Below, in pieces: positions 51,046 to 60,041 of a stretch of DNA of 64,000 bases (its first letter is position 1; each line of letters opens with the position of its first letter). The position numbers were made by a program, and so were the translations under genes. Below the pieces are notes generated by a model. That model was not told the DNA's origin. It was given only the letters and a program-made list of their open reading frames with translations, and ran no database searches. The DNA lies in assembly GCF_009829925.1 (NCBI RefSeq), contig NZ_SNVJ01000011.1, forward strand, positions 62,001 to 126,000, written 5' to 3'. This stretch comes from Teichococcus coralli (lineage in GTDB: Bacteria > Pseudomonadota > Alphaproteobacteria > Acetobacterales > Acetobacteraceae).

Positions 51046-52524
51046 ATGGAGAAAGAGCTCGGCGCTTCCCCTTCCGCTGCCACCGGGCAGGTCACGGAAG
51101 CCTGGGCCCGCATTCGCGGCCGGCTCAGGGAGGAAGTGGGCGAGGTCGAGTATCGCAGCTGGCTGCGCCAGATGACCCTTTCCGCCATCGAGGGCGAGGA
51201 GGCGGTCATCCTGCTGCCGACCCGCTTCCTGCGCGACTGGGTGCGCGGCCATTACGGCGACCGCCTGCGCAGCCTCTGGGTGGCCGAGAACCTGGGCGTG
51301 CGCCGGGTGGACATCCGCGTCGCCCCCGAGCTGCGCGCCCCCGAGCCGGAGGCCGCGATGGCCGACGGGCAGGCCAATGGGCAAGCTGGCGGGCTCGCGG
51401 GGGCGGCGCCGGTGGCGCGGCCGCAGCAGGCGACGCTGGCGCTGGCCGAGCCCCTCTCCTCCCCGCCGCGCGCCGAGTCGCGCGCCGAATCGCGCAATGA
51501 CTGGGCGGCGCCGCTCGATCCGCGCTTCACCTTCGAGAGCTTCGTCGTCGGCAAGCCCAACGAGTTCGCCCATGCCTGCGCGCGGCGGGTGGCGGAGAAG
51601 CCGGCGAGCCCGGGCTTCAACCCGCTGTTCCTCTATGGCGGCGTCGGGCTCGGCAAGACCCACCTGATGCACGCCATCGCCTGGGCGATCTCCTTCAACG
51701 GCCAGCGCAACGTCGCCTACATGTCGGCCGAGAAGTTCATGTACCGCTTCATCGCGGCGCTGCGCGCGCAGTCCACCATGGAGTTCAAGGAGAGCCTGCG
51801 CTCGGTCGACGTGCTGATGATCGACGACCTGCAGTTCCTGATCGGCAAGGACAACACGCAGGAGGAGTTCTTCCACACCTTCAACGCGCTGGTGGATGCC
51901 GGGAAGCAGATCGTCGTCTCGGCCGACAAGTCGCCCTCCGACCTTTCGGGGCTGGAGGACCGGCTGCGCACGCGGCTCGGCTGCGGCATGGTGGCCGACA
52001 TCCACGCCACCACCTACGAGCTGCGCATCTCCATCCTGCAGGCCAAGGCGCAGGGTGCGGACGTGGAGGTGCCGCCGCGGGTGCTGGAGTTCCTGGCGCA
52101 CAAGATCACCTCCAACGTCCGCGAGCTGGAGGGCGCGCTGAACCGGCTGATCGCGCATGCCAACCTGTTCGGCCGGCCGATCACCCTCGAATCGGCGCAG
52201 GAGGTGCTGCACGACATCCTGCGCGCGCACGACCGGCGGGTGACGATCGAGGAGATCCAGCGCAAGGTGGCGGAGCACTACAACATCCGCCTGACCGACA
52301 TGTCCTCCGCCCGGCGGGCGCGCAACGTGGCGCGGCCGCGGCAGGTGGCGATGTACCTGGCCAAGCAGCTCACCTCCCGCTCGCTGCCCGAGATTGGCCG
52401 GCGCTTCGGCAACCGCGACCACACCACGGTGATGCACGCGGTCTCCCGCGTGGCGGAGCTGATGCAGGCCGACAGCACCTTCGCCGAGGATGTCGAGCTG
52501 CTGCGGCGGATGCTGGAGAACTGA
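51046..52524 (+). CDS. dnaA: Chromosomal replication initiator protein DnaA
   Basis: A 492-aa initiator. Domain I (about 15-90) has AWARIRGRLREEVGEVEYRSW-type helices; a variable Ala/Gln-rich domain II (about 105-165) follows. Domain III is AAA+ with Walker A GGVGLGKTHL (near 200), Walker B VDVLMIDDLQFL and sensor LRTRLGCGMVADI. Domain IV has the DnaA-box signature RPRQVAMYLAKQLT and NRDHTTVMHAV. The ATG at 51046 (MEKELGASPSA) is chosen for its normal domain I start; ATG 51001 is an alternative. It binds oriC and opens the duplex. Confidence 0.97.
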   Translation: MEKELGASPSAATGQVTEAWARIRGRLREEVGEVEYRSWLRQMTLSAIEGEEAVILLPTRFLRDWVRGHYGDRLRSLWVAENLGVRRVDIRVAPELRAPEPEAAMADGQANGQAGGLAGAAPVARPQQATLALAEPLSSPPRAESRAESRNDWAAPLDPRFTFESFVVGKPNEFAHACARRVAEKPASPGFNPLFLYGGVGLGKTHLMHAIAWAISFNGQRNVAYMSAEKFMYRFIAALRAQSTMEFKESLRSVDVLMIDDLQFLIGKDNTQEEFFHTFNALVDAGKQIVVSADKSPSDLSGLEDRLRTRLGCGMVADIHATTYELRISILQAKAQGADVEVPPRVLEFLAHKITSNVRELEGALNRLIAHANLFGRPITLESAQEVLHDILRAHDRRVTIEEIQRKVAEHYNIRLTDMSSARRARNVARPRQVAMYLAKQLTSRSLPEIGRRFGNRDHTTVMHAVSRVAELMQADSTFAEDVELLRRMLEN

Positions 52525-52630
52525 GGCCAGCCCGCGCCGGGCCGCGCGGGCGAGGCGGGGCCGGGGGCCTCATCGTGGCGGCGCCGCGCTCCCCTGCCCG
52601 CCCCTCCTGCTGCTTCCGGCGGCGGGCGCC

Positions 52631-52855
52631 TCACCGCCCTGGCGGGGCCCGTCCCGCTTGCGGCCCGGCGCCCCGGGCGCGCAGGAGCGCCGTGGCCGAA
52701 AGCAGGACGGCGGCAACCAGGATCGCCGCCGCGATCAGGCCGGCCGGCGTGGCTCGCGCGGCGGCCGTGAGGGTCCTGCCGCCGCCCAGGCTGATCTCGA
52801 CGCGGGCATGCATCTCTTCCGGATGAGCCGGGAGCATCGGTGAGGCCTGGTTCAT
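52631..52855 (-). CDS. Hypothetical small single-pass membrane protein
   Basis: A 74-aa reading frame beginning MNQASPMLPAHPEEMHARVEI, with one hydrophobic helix at about 35-57 (AGLIAAAILVAAVLLSATALL) and a basic, Pro/Gly-rich tail. GAAGGCGG precedes the ATG at 52855. No family is recognised. Support is the ribosome site, the clean hydrophobic segment and a lack of any competing gene. It is in the same orientation as the repeat lipoprotein upstream. Confidence 0.45.
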   Translation of the reverse strand: MNQASPMLPAHPEEMHARVEISLGGGRTLTAAARATPAGLIAAAILVAAVLLSATALLRARGAGPQAGRAPPGR

Positions 52856-52963
52856 CGGACCGCCTTCGGCATGCTGCGCGCCGCCCCATGGCCGCTGGCC
52901 CATGGGCGTGGGTCGCAGGGTGGCTTGAGGCAGGTTGCGTGCCTGCCTGCGCCAATCCCGCCC

Positions 52964-53440
52964 TCACGGCATGGGCGGATTGTTTCGCCTGCCCTCAATC
53001 GGGTTGATCAGCCCGCTGCCAGCCGTGGGGCTGCCGACGCCCGGCGCGGGGCTCTGCATGCTGCGGCCCTCGATCGGATTGATCGTGCCGGTGCCCGCGG
53101 TCGGGCTGCCGATGCCGGGCATGGGGTCCTGCATCCTGCGGCCCTCGATCGGATTGATCGTGCCGGTGCCCGCGGTCGGGCTGCCGATGCCGGGCATGGG
53201 GTCCTGCATCCTGCGGCCCTCGATCGGATTGATCGTGCCGGTGCCCGCGGTCGGGCTGCCGATGCCGGGCATGGGGTCCTGCATCCTGCGGCCCTCGATC
53301 GGATTGATCGTGCCGGTGCCCGCGGTCGGGCTGCCATAGGCGGCCGCGGGCGGGGCGGGGCTCCTGGAAGCCGGCGGCGTGTCGCAGGCGGCCAGCAGGG
53401 CTCCAAGGCCGCAAAGCATCGCGAGAGACAAGCGGGGCAT
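52964..53440 (-). CDS. Lipoprotein made of 25-residue tandem repeats
   Basis: A 158-aa protein with a lipoprotein signal (LSLAMLCGLGALLAAC, cysteine at about residue 19). A Pro/Ala linker follows, then five tandem units of about 25 residues beginning GSPTAGTGTINPIEG. The first three units are identical in protein sequence; the fourth (RSMQSPAPGV) and fifth (SGLINPIEGRRNNPP) have diverged. Start ATG 53440 chosen because it places the lipobox correctly. No known family. Identical units suggest recent expansion by slippage or recombination, and strain-to-strain length variation. Outer-membrane or periplasmic location inferred. Confidence 0.75.
   Translation of the reverse strand: MPRLSLAMLCGLGALLAACDTPPASRSPAPPAAAYGSPTAGTGTINPIEGRRMQDPMPGIGSPTAGTGTINPIEGRRMQDPMPGIGSPTAGTGTINPIEGRRMQDPMPGIGSPTAGTGTINPIEGRSMQSPAPGVGSPTAGSGLINPIEGRRNNPPMP
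52990..53336 (-). repeat. 75-bp direct tandem repeat inside the lipoprotein gene
   Basis: A 75-bp unit containing CGATCGGATTGATCGTGCCG recurs in phase at four positions about 75 bp apart between 53070 and 53320, with a diverged copy at 53000. Unit length is a multiple of three, keeping the frame. Confidence 0.9.
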
Positions 53441-53911
53441 GGGAATTCTCCGGAACCGGGTTGCGCTCTGCCAGAGGGCCAGCACGCGCGAAGAGCCCAG
53501 GTAATTCATTTTGATTCCGTATCGGAAATCATTTTTCCTTGCCCGCCGGATTGCTTGTGCGAAGCGTGCCGGCGGCAGGCTCCTTTCCCGTTTTTCTTTG
53601 GAATGGGCCCGGCATCTGGCACGCCGAGAGCCTTCGCCGCCGGCCAGCGCCTTCCCCGATGCGTCGGACGGCGGGACAGGGCGTGCGCGGGCGGGGATTG
53701 CCCCTCGCCCATGCCGTGCCGGCGGCTGCCATCAGCGCGGCCGGAAGGACCGGAGAAAGGAAGGGGGGGCGAGTCGGGGGAGGCGCGCTTCTTGCCCGGC
53801 CCTGCCTCCCGCAGGGGCTGAGGGCTGAAATTTCTCCTTCCCAACCTTCGCATCGCAGCGCAGCAATGCCAGAATTGCCGAAACGTTCAGGCCGGCGAGA
53901 AGGGTTGCCTG
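53441..53911. other. Divergent intergenic region between lipoprotein and coaA
   Basis: About 470 bp with no supported gene. It contains a short hairpin-like element TGATTCCGTATCGGAAATCA at 53512-53531 followed by T5, and AT-richer DNA around 53500-53545 that could carry a promoter for the lipoprotein gene. Confidence 0.5.
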
Positions 53912-54865
53912 ATGGATGATGCTGCCATCCCGGCCGAGGGGGCTTCGGTGAGCGCGGCGTATCGCAAGTTCGGGCGCCAGGAATGGGCGGGGCTGCGGGC
54001 CAACACGCCGCTCTCGCTTTCCGGCGAGGACATCGAGGGCCTGCGCGGGCTGACCGAGCGGCTCTCGCTGGACGAGGTGGTGGATGTCTTCCTGCCGCTC
54101 TCGCGCCTGCTGAACCTGCATGTGGCGGCGGCGCGCAGCCTGGGGCTGGTGCAAGACACCTTTCTCGGCCAGCCGGCGGCGCGGCCGCCCTACATCATCG
54201 GCATCGCCGGCAGCGTGGCGGTGGGCAAGAGCACCTTCGCCCGCGTGCTGCGCGCCCTGCTGGCGCGCTGGCCGGACCACCCGAAGGTGGAGCTGGTGAC
54301 CACCGACGGCTTCCTCTACCCGACGCGGGTGCTGGAGGAGCGCGGGCTGATGCAGCGCAAGGGCTTCCCGGAGAGCTACGACCTGCGGCGCATGATCGCC
54401 TTCCTCAGCGCGGTGAAGGCGGGCGAGCCGGAGGTGGCGGCGCCGGTCTATTCGCACCTCTCCTACGACATCGTCCCGGGCAAGCAGCAGTTGATCCGCC
54501 GGCCGGACATCCTGATCTTCGAGGGGCTGAACGTGCTGCAGGCAGCGCCGGGGGCGACCCTGCTGGCCTCCGACTTCTTCGACTTCTCCGTTTATGTGGA
54601 CGCCGAGGAGCGCGCCATCGCCGACTGGTACGTCCAGCGCTTCCTGCTGCTGCAGCGCACCGCCTTCCAGCAGGCGGGCTCCTACTTCCAGCGCTACAAG
54701 GACCTGCCGCAGGAGGAAGCCGTCGCGGTGGCGCGGCGGATCTGGGAGGAAATCAACCTGCGCAACCTCCGGGAGAACATCCTGCCGACGCGGGAACGGG
54801 CGCGGCTGGTGCTGCGCAAGGGGCCGCAGCATGCCGTGGAGGAGATCCGGCTGCGGCGGATGTGA
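53912..54865 (+). CDS. coaA: Type I pantothenate kinase
   Basis: A 317-aa kinase phosphorylating pantothenate in the first step of CoA synthesis. P-loop GSVAVGKS (100-107), [26 protein letters not shown] and IFEGLNVLQ are conserved. Type I enzymes are feedback-inhibited by CoA. Length matches E. coli CoaA (316 aa). ATG 53912 directly precedes the conserved YRKFGRQEW region by about 15 residues. Solitary gene. Confidence 0.96.
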   Translation: MDDAAIPAEGASVSAAYRKFGRQEWAGLRANTPLSLSGEDIEGLRGLTERLSLDEVVDVFLPLSRLLNLHVAAARSLGLVQDTFLGQPAARPPYIIGIAGSVAVGKSTFARVLRALLARWPDHPKVELVTTDGFLYPTRVLEERGLMQRKGFPESYDLRRMIAFLSAVKAGEPEVAAPVYSHLSYDIVPGKQQLIRRPDILIFEGLNVLQAAPGATLLASDFFDFSVYVDAEERAIADWYVQRFLLLQRTAFQQAGSYFQRYKDLPQEEAVAVARRIWEEINLRNLRENILPTRERARLVLRKGPQHAVEEIRLRRM

Positions 54866-55006
54866 GCCGCGCCGCCTTGCGCCGCCGGCCCGGGAGGCCG
54901 GTGGGGCGGCTCGCGGCGGCGAGGAAGGGGGATTCCGGCCGCCCGTGAGGGCCCGTGACCATCTGGTTATTTCCCCTTTGGGCAGTTCGCCCTAAAATGG
55001 CCGTGA

Positions 55007-55037
55007 TTGACCCTCTGGACGGTTCGAACGGTACAAA
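55007..55037 (+). promoter_or_regulatory. Candidate promoter of the MBOAT-FkbH-ACP-SGNH operon
   Basis: TTGACC (55007-55012) and TACAAA (55032-55037) are spaced 19 bp in an AT-richer leader. The spacer contains the near-palindrome ACGGTTCGAACGGT (55019-55032), a possible operator. A hairpin-like GGGC AGTTC GCCC lies just upstream near 54980-54993. Confidence 0.35.
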
Positions 55038-55131
55038 TTTTTAAGTATCGTCTCGGCAACCGCCACAGCCGGAATCGCTCTCCTCCCGGTTGTGCGACTC
55101 GCAATGCCGGCTCCAAAAGGGTCTCCGCCCA

Positions 55132-56745
55132 ATGCTGTTCAACTCGGCCATCTTCATCGCTGGGTTCCTGCCAGTTGTGCTCCTGGGCTTCTTTCTCTTC
55201 GCCGGGACAGGGCGCCAGCGGCTGGCCGGGGTCTGGCTGACCCTCGCCTCGCTGTTCTTCTACGCCTGGTGGGACCCGCACTACCTGCCGCTGCTGATGG
55301 GCAGCATCGTCGCCAACTACCTGCTGGGGGGCTGGCTGCTGAAGCACCCCTCGCGGCTGGTTCTGCTGCTCGGCATCGCCGGCAACGTCCTGCTGCTGGG
55401 GTACTACAAGTACACCGGCTTCCTGGTCGGCACGCTGGACGACACGCTCGGCCTCGGCTGGAACGTGCCGCACATCATCCTGCCGCTGGCGATCTCCTTC
55501 TTCACCTTCCAGCAGATCGCCTATCTCAGCGACGCGCATGACGGCGCGGTGGTGGAGCACGACTTCCTCAACTACTGCCTGTTCATCACCTTCTTCCCGC
55601 ACCTGATCGCCGGGCCGATCACGCACCACCGGGAGATGCTGTCGCAGTTCAGCAACCCGGACAATTTCCGCCCGCGGCTCGACAACATCTCGGTCGGCGC
55701 CACGCTCTTCGTGCTCGGGCTGGCGAAGAAGGTGCTGCTGGCCGACCCGATGGGGGCGGAGGCCGGCCCGGTCTTCGCCGCGGCGCAGGGCGGCATGGCG
55801 CTGCCGCTGCTGGACGCCTGGAGCGCCGCGCTGGCCTATACCATGCAGCTCTACTTCGACTTCTCCGGCTACACCGACATGGCGATCGGGCTGGGGCTGC
55901 TGTTCGGCATCAGCCTGCCGCCGAACTTCGACAGCCCCTTCAAGGCGCACAACATCGCCGACTTCTGGTCGCGCTGGCACATGACGCTGACGCGCTTCCT
56001 GACGGCCTACCTCTACAACCCGATCGTGCTGCGGGTGACGCGCGCCCGCGTCGCCGCCGGCAAGCCGCTGCCGCGGCGCGGCAAGATGGGGGTCAGCACC
56101 TTTCTGGCCCTGGTCGCCTACCCGACGCTCGCCACCATGGCGATCTCGGGCATCTGGCACGGCGCGGGCTGGACCTTTGTCGCCTTCGGCCTGCTGCACG
56201 GCTTCTACCTGGTGACGGTGCAGGGCTGGCGGGCGCTGAAGGCGCACTGGGGCTGGAAGGTGGACAGCGACAAGCTCCGGCACCGCGTGCCGGCCGTGCT
56301 GCTGACCTTCCTCTGCGTGGTGGTTGGCAACGTCTTCTTCCGCTCGGCCAGCATGGAGGCGGCGCTGAGCATGCTCTCCAGCATGGTGGGCCTGAACGGC
56401 GTGCTGCTGCCGACCTCCTTCGCGCGCATCCCCGGCATCGCGCCGCTCGCCGGGCTGCTGGGCATTCCCTTCGACGCCGGGCCGTTCTTCCGGCCGGTGC
56501 TGGCGGTGCAGATCGCGCTGCTGCTCGGCATCGTCTGGTTCCTGCCGAACACGCAGCAGTTCCTGCGGCGGTACCGCACCGCGCTCAACTGGCGCCCGCA
56601 GACGGCCTGGCTGCAGCAGCGGCTGGCGGCCGCCACCTGGCGGCCCAGCATGGCCTATGGCGTGGCGCTCGGCGTGCTCGGCTTCTTTGCCCTGGCCCGC
56701 GCCATGTCCGCGGCGCCGACCGAATTCCTTTATTTCCAGTTCTGA
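55132..56745 (+). CDS. MBOAT-family membrane O-acyltransferase (AlgI/DltB-like)
   Basis: A 537-aa polytopic protein with about 11-12 helices. The two MBOAT hallmarks are present: His283 in FWSRWHMTLTRFL and His343 in ISGIWHGAGWTFVAFGLLHG. The N-terminus LFNSAIFIAGFLPVVLLGFFLF and YYKYTGFLV match AlgI-type proteins that channel acyl groups across the inner membrane to surface polymers. Start at ATG 55132. It begins a four-gene operon (8-bp gap, then two overlaps) with FkbH, ACP and SGNH-like proteins, so the donor is probably an ACP thioester rather than acyl-CoA, as with DltB and DltC. Confidence 0.93.
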   Translation: MLFNSAIFIAGFLPVVLLGFFLFAGTGRQRLAGVWLTLASLFFYAWWDPHYLPLLMGSIVANYLLGGWLLKHPSRLVLLLGIAGNVLLLGYYKYTGFLVGTLDDTLGLGWNVPHIILPLAISFFTFQQIAYLSDAHDGAVVEHDFLNYCLFITFFPHLIAGPITHHREMLSQFSNPDNFRPRLDNISVGATLFVLGLAKKVLLADPMGAEAGPVFAAAQGGMALPLLDAWSAALAYTMQLYFDFSGYTDMAIGLGLLFGISLPPNFDSPFKAHNIADFWSRWHMTLTRFLTAYLYNPIVLRVTRARVAAGKPLPRRGKMGVSTFLALVAYPTLATMAISGIWHGAGWTFVAFGLLHGFYLVTVQGWRALKAHWGWKVDSDKLRHRVPAVLLTFLCVVVGNVFFRSASMEAALSMLSSMVGLNGVLLPTSFARIPGIAPLAGLLGIPFDAGPFFRPVLAVQIALLLGIVWFLPNTQQFLRRYRTALNWRPQTAWLQQRLAAATWRPSMAYGVALGVLGFFALARAMSAAPTEFLYFQF

Positions 56746-56753
56746 GGCGGATC

Positions 56754-58667
56754 ATGGATCAGCTCGCCTGGTTGCCTACCCATCCCGATCTCGGCGCCGC
56801 CCTTTCGGCGGCGCGCCGCCTGCCCGACGCCGCGGCGAAGCTGAACGAGGCCATCCGGCTCGCCGGCTTCCGGCGCGACTTCACCGCCACCGGCCGGATC
56901 GACCGGCTGGCCGCCGAGGGGCTTGCCGCGGAAGGCCGGCCGGGCGGGCTGACGCCGCTGCGGCTGGCCATCCTGGCCTCGCACACGGTGGACCACCTGG
57001 TGCCGGCGATCCGCGTCTCCGGCCTCGGCCGGCGCGTGGCGCTCGCCGTGCATGTGGCGCCCTACGGCATGTACCGGCAGGCGCTGCTGGGCGAGGACCC
57101 GGCGCTGGCCGCGTTCAGGCCGCAGCTCATCCTGCTGGCGCTCGATGCGCGGGACGCGCCGATCGACCTGCCGCTCGATTCGGGCGAGCAGGCGGTGGCG
57201 GAGGCCGTCGGCGCGCGCGTGGAGGAGCTGCGCGGGCTGTGGCGCCGCGCCAAGGCGCGCCATGGCGCGCAGGTGGTGCAGCAGACGCTGGTGGCGGCCG
57301 ACCCGCCGCTGTTCGGCTCCTTCGAGGCGCTGGTGCCGGCCGCGCCGGCGGCGGTGATCGAGCGGCTGAACACCGCCATCCGCGCCGCCGCGCGGGAGGA
57401 GGGCGTGCTGCTGCTCGACCTCGCCTGGCAGGCGGCGCATTTCGGCGGGGCCGGCGCGCTGGCCGACCCGGTGCGCTGGCACCAGGCCAAGCAGCTCGTC
57501 AGCCCGGCCGCCGCGCCGCTCTATGGCGACCTGGTCGCGCGCATCGCCGGCGCGGTGGCGGGGCAGGCGCGCAAGTGCCTGGTGCTCGACCTCGACAACA
57601 CGCTCTGGGGCGGCGTCATCGGCGATGACGGGCTGGACGGCATCAAGCTCGGCCAGGGGAACGCCACCGGCGAGGCCTTCCTGGCCTTCCAGCGCTATGC
57701 GGCGGCGCTCGGCCGGCGCGGCGTGATCCTCGCCGTGTGCAGCAAGAACAATCCGGAGGTGGCGGAGGAGGCCTTCGCCAAGCATCCGGAAATGGCGCTG
57801 CGGCGGGGTGACATCGCCTGTTTCGTCGCCAACTGGAAGGACAAGGCGGGCAACCTCCGCCACATCGCCAAGACGCTGAACATCGGGCTCGACAGCCTCG
57901 TCTTCGTCGATGACAACCCCGCGGAGCGCGAGATCGTCCGGCGCGAGCTGCCGGAGGTCGCGGTTCCGGAAGTGCCGGAGGATGTCGCCTTCTATCCCGA
58001 GATCGTCGCGACGGCCGGCTATTTCGAGGCCGTCTCCTTCACCGCCGATGACGCGGCGCGCGGGCGCTCCTATGTGCTGAACGCCGAGCGCGCCGCGGCG
58101 CTGGAACAGGCGACCGACCTGCAGGGCTACCTGCGCAGCCTGGCGATGACCATGCAGGCCAAGCCCGTGGGTCCCGCCGAGCTGCCGCGCGTGACGCAGC
58201 TCATCAACAAGACCAACCAGTTCAACCTGACCACCCGCCGCTACACCGAGGCCGACACCGAGCGCTTCTCGACCGATGCCGGCACGGTGATGCTGTCCTT
58301 CCGGCTGCGCGACCGCTTCGGCGACAACGGGCTGATCAGCGTCGTCATCGCCCGGCCGGACCCGGCGCTGGCGCCGAACGAGCTGCTGATCGACACCTGG
58401 CTGATGAGCTGCCGCGTGCTGGGCCGGCAGGTGGAGGAGGCGACGCTCGGCGTGGTGGCCGGGCATGCCGCGCGCAAGGGCGCGGCCGCGCTGGTCGGCG
58501 AATACCGCCCCACCGCCAAGAACGGCATGGTGGCGGAGCACTATGCGAGGCTGGGCTTCAGGCCCATGCCCGCCCCGGAGGGCGCCGAACCCGGCGCCAG
58601 CTTCTGGCGTTACGAACTGAGCGCCGTCAAGGCGCCCGAGCACTTCATCGAGGTTGATGCCGCATGA
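56754..58667 (+). CDS. FkbH-like HAD-IIIC protein (glyceryl-ACP-type loader)
   Basis: A 637-aa three-part protein. Residues 1-235 are an SGNH-like domain (LRLAILASHTVDH). Residues 270-420 are a HAD-IIIC core with Asp279/Asp281 in LDLDNTLWGG, Cys329 in VCSKNN and VFVDDNPAER. Residues 465-625 are a GNAT-like domain (LPRVTQLINKTNQFN, DTWLMSCRVLG). FkbH homologues take 1,3-bisphosphoglycerate, dephosphorylate it and load a D-glyceryl unit onto an ACP. All motifs appear intact. It overlaps the downstream ACP gene by 4 bp. The loaded group in this organism is inferred, not shown. Confidence 0.9.
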   Translation: MDQLAWLPTHPDLGAALSAARRLPDAAAKLNEAIRLAGFRRDFTATGRIDRLAAEGLAAEGRPGGLTPLRLAILASHTVDHLVPAIRVSGLGRRVALAVHVAPYGMYRQALLGEDPALAAFRPQLILLALDARDAPIDLPLDSGEQAVAEAVGARVEELRGLWRRAKARHGAQVVQQTLVAADPPLFGSFEALVPAAPAAVIERLNTAIRAAAREEGVLLLDLAWQAAHFGGAGALADPVRWHQAKQLVSPAAAPLYGDLVARIAGAVAGQARKCLVLDLDNTLWGGVIGDDGLDGIKLGQGNATGEAFLAFQRYAAALGRRGVILAVCSKNNPEVAEEAFAKHPEMALRRGDIACFVANWKDKAGNLRHIAKTLNIGLDSLVFVDDNPAEREIVRRELPEVAVPEVPEDVAFYPEIVATAGYFEAVSFTADDAARGRSYVLNAERAAALEQATDLQGYLRSLAMTMQAKPVGPAELPRVTQLINKTNQFNLTTRRYTEADTERFSTDAGTVMLSFRLRDRFGDNGLISVVIARPDPALAPNELLIDTWLMSCRVLGRQVEEATLGVVAGHAARKGAAALVGEYRPTAKNGMVAEHYARLGFRPMPAPEGAEPGASFWRYELSAVKAPEHFIEVDAA

Positions 58668-58921
58668 CCGAGCCCGAGATCTACGCCGCCCTGACCGAGG
58701 TGTTCCAGGAGGTGTTCGACGACGACGACATCGCCCTGCACCCGGACACCAAGGCGGATGACATTCCCGGCTGGGACAGCCAGGCGCATGTGAACCTGGT
58801 GGTGGCGGCCGAGATGCGTTTCGGCGTGCGCTTCCGCACCGCCGAGTTGGAATCCCTGCACGATGTCGGCGATTTCGTGAAGCTGATCGGCAGCAAGCTG
58901 GAGGCCGTCGGGAATGGATGA
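58664..58921 (+). CDS. Acyl carrier protein
   Basis: An 85-aa acidic four-helix carrier protein with the phosphopantetheine serine Ser39 in GWDSQAHVNL. The residue after Ser is Gln instead of the usual Leu of DSL, which is common in carriers acting with FkbH and other non-fatty-acid partners. The gene is translationally coupled to FkbH (4-bp overlap) and overlaps the next gene by 8 bp. It should carry the unit delivered to the MBOAT protein. Confidence 0.92.
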   Translation: MTEPEIYAALTEVFQEVFDDDDIALHPDTKADDIPGWDSQAHVNLVVAAEMRFGVRFRTAELESLHDVGDFVKLIGSKLEAVGNG

Positions 58922-59978
58922 ACCTGCCCCTCAACGCGGAGCCGCCGGCAAGGCGGCCAAGCCGGCGGCGCCGCCGCCGCCCGCCGTGCGGCCGCGCTAC
59001 CTGGCCGCCGTCTTCGGCAGCGCCCTCGGCGCGCTGGCGCTGTTCTACGGCGCGCTGTTCACGCTGCGGGCGACGGAGAACCTGCCGCCGCCCGCCTTCT
59101 CCAACTCGATCTGCGTGGACGAGAAGCTCGCCTTCCACCGCGAGCACCCGATCGGCGACCCGAACCTGCTGGTGATCGGCTCCTCGGTGGCCTGGCGCCA
59201 TTTCGACGGCGCCGTGCTGGTGCAGGATTCGCCCACCGTGAAGCCGCTGAACGGCGCCTTCTGCGGGCTGAGCGTCAACCAGACCCGCTACGTGGCCGAC
59301 TGGTTCCTCGACCGCAGGCCGAGCATCCAGGACGTCCTGCTGATCACCTCGCCGCAGGACTTCGAGAACTGCACGACCACCCGGACGGCGCTGTTCGACG
59401 CCGAGGACGTCGAGGACTACGTGCTCGCCCGCGGCACGCCCTGGGGCTACTACCTGCGCTACTTCGACATCTTCTCGCTTGCCCGCAACGCCAGCGAGAT
59501 CGCGGCCAAGCGCAGCGGCGAGAACTGGGTGGACCCGCTGGTCTTCGACCCCTATGGCGGCGGCCCGCTCCATACCCGCAAGAGCCGCGAGACGCCGCTC
59601 TACGGCATGGTCAAGCAGCTGGACGACGCCTGCTTCGACGCGCTGGGCAGGCTCAGCGCCCGGCTGCAGAAGGAAGGCCGGCGCCTGATGGTCGCCTCGA
59701 CGCCGCTGAACCCGGAATGGAAGGAAAGCGGCGATCCCAGCGGGCGGACCGTCGCGGTGTTCACCCGCCGCATCCGCGAGACCCTGGCGAACAACGCGCT
59801 GGCCGAGTTCTGGGACGGGGACGCCGCGCAGGTGGTCGGGCCCGCCGGCTTCTTCGACGCCATCCATCTGCGCTGGTCGGCGGCGAAGACCTACACGGCG
59901 GCGCTGGCGAAGGCGCTGCACCCCGGCATCACCAGCACGCCGCGGGCGATGACCAAAACCGAGGGCAACAAGCTCTGA
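58914..59978 (+). CDS. Membrane-anchored SGNH/DltD-like protein
   Basis: A 354-aa protein with one N-terminal helix (about 30-50) placing the rest in the periplasm. The candidate catalytic residues are Ser90/Ser91 in VIGSSVAWRHFDG (block I, GSS instead of GDS) and Asp315/His318 in FFDAIHLRW (block V DxxH). Cysteines at 67, 113 and elsewhere may form disulfides. DltD and AlgJ/AlgX-like proteins have the same topology and finish acyl transfer from MBOAT to the polymer. It is last in the operon. No named family is certain. Confidence 0.8.
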   Translation: MDEPAPQRGAAGKAAKPAAPPPPAVRPRYLAAVFGSALGALALFYGALFTLRATENLPPPAFSNSICVDEKLAFHREHPIGDPNLLVIGSSVAWRHFDGAVLVQDSPTVKPLNGAFCGLSVNQTRYVADWFLDRRPSIQDVLLITSPQDFENCTTTRTALFDAEDVEDYVLARGTPWGYYLRYFDIFSLARNASEIAAKRSGENWVDPLVFDPYGGGPLHTRKSRETPLYGMVKQLDDACFDALGRLSARLQKEGRRLMVASTPLNPEWKESGDPSGRTVAVFTRRIRETLANNALAEFWDGDAAQVVGPAGFFDAIHLRWSAAKTYTAALAKALHPGITSTPRAMTKTEGNKL

Positions 59979-60041
59979 GGCGGCGGCGGCCGCGCCGGGA
60001 ACGGGCAAGCCCTTTCCGGCGCGGCGGCGCGCTCCGCGCCC

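Noticed and set aside
52990..53336. CRISPR array
   Set aside because: The 75-bp units are contiguous without spacers, stay in frame and encode a lipoprotein; there are no cas genes.
53506..53853. 115-residue minus-strand frame upstream of the lipoprotein gene
   Set aside because: Pro/Arg/Gly-rich composition without conserved features; the region looks like a promoter gap.
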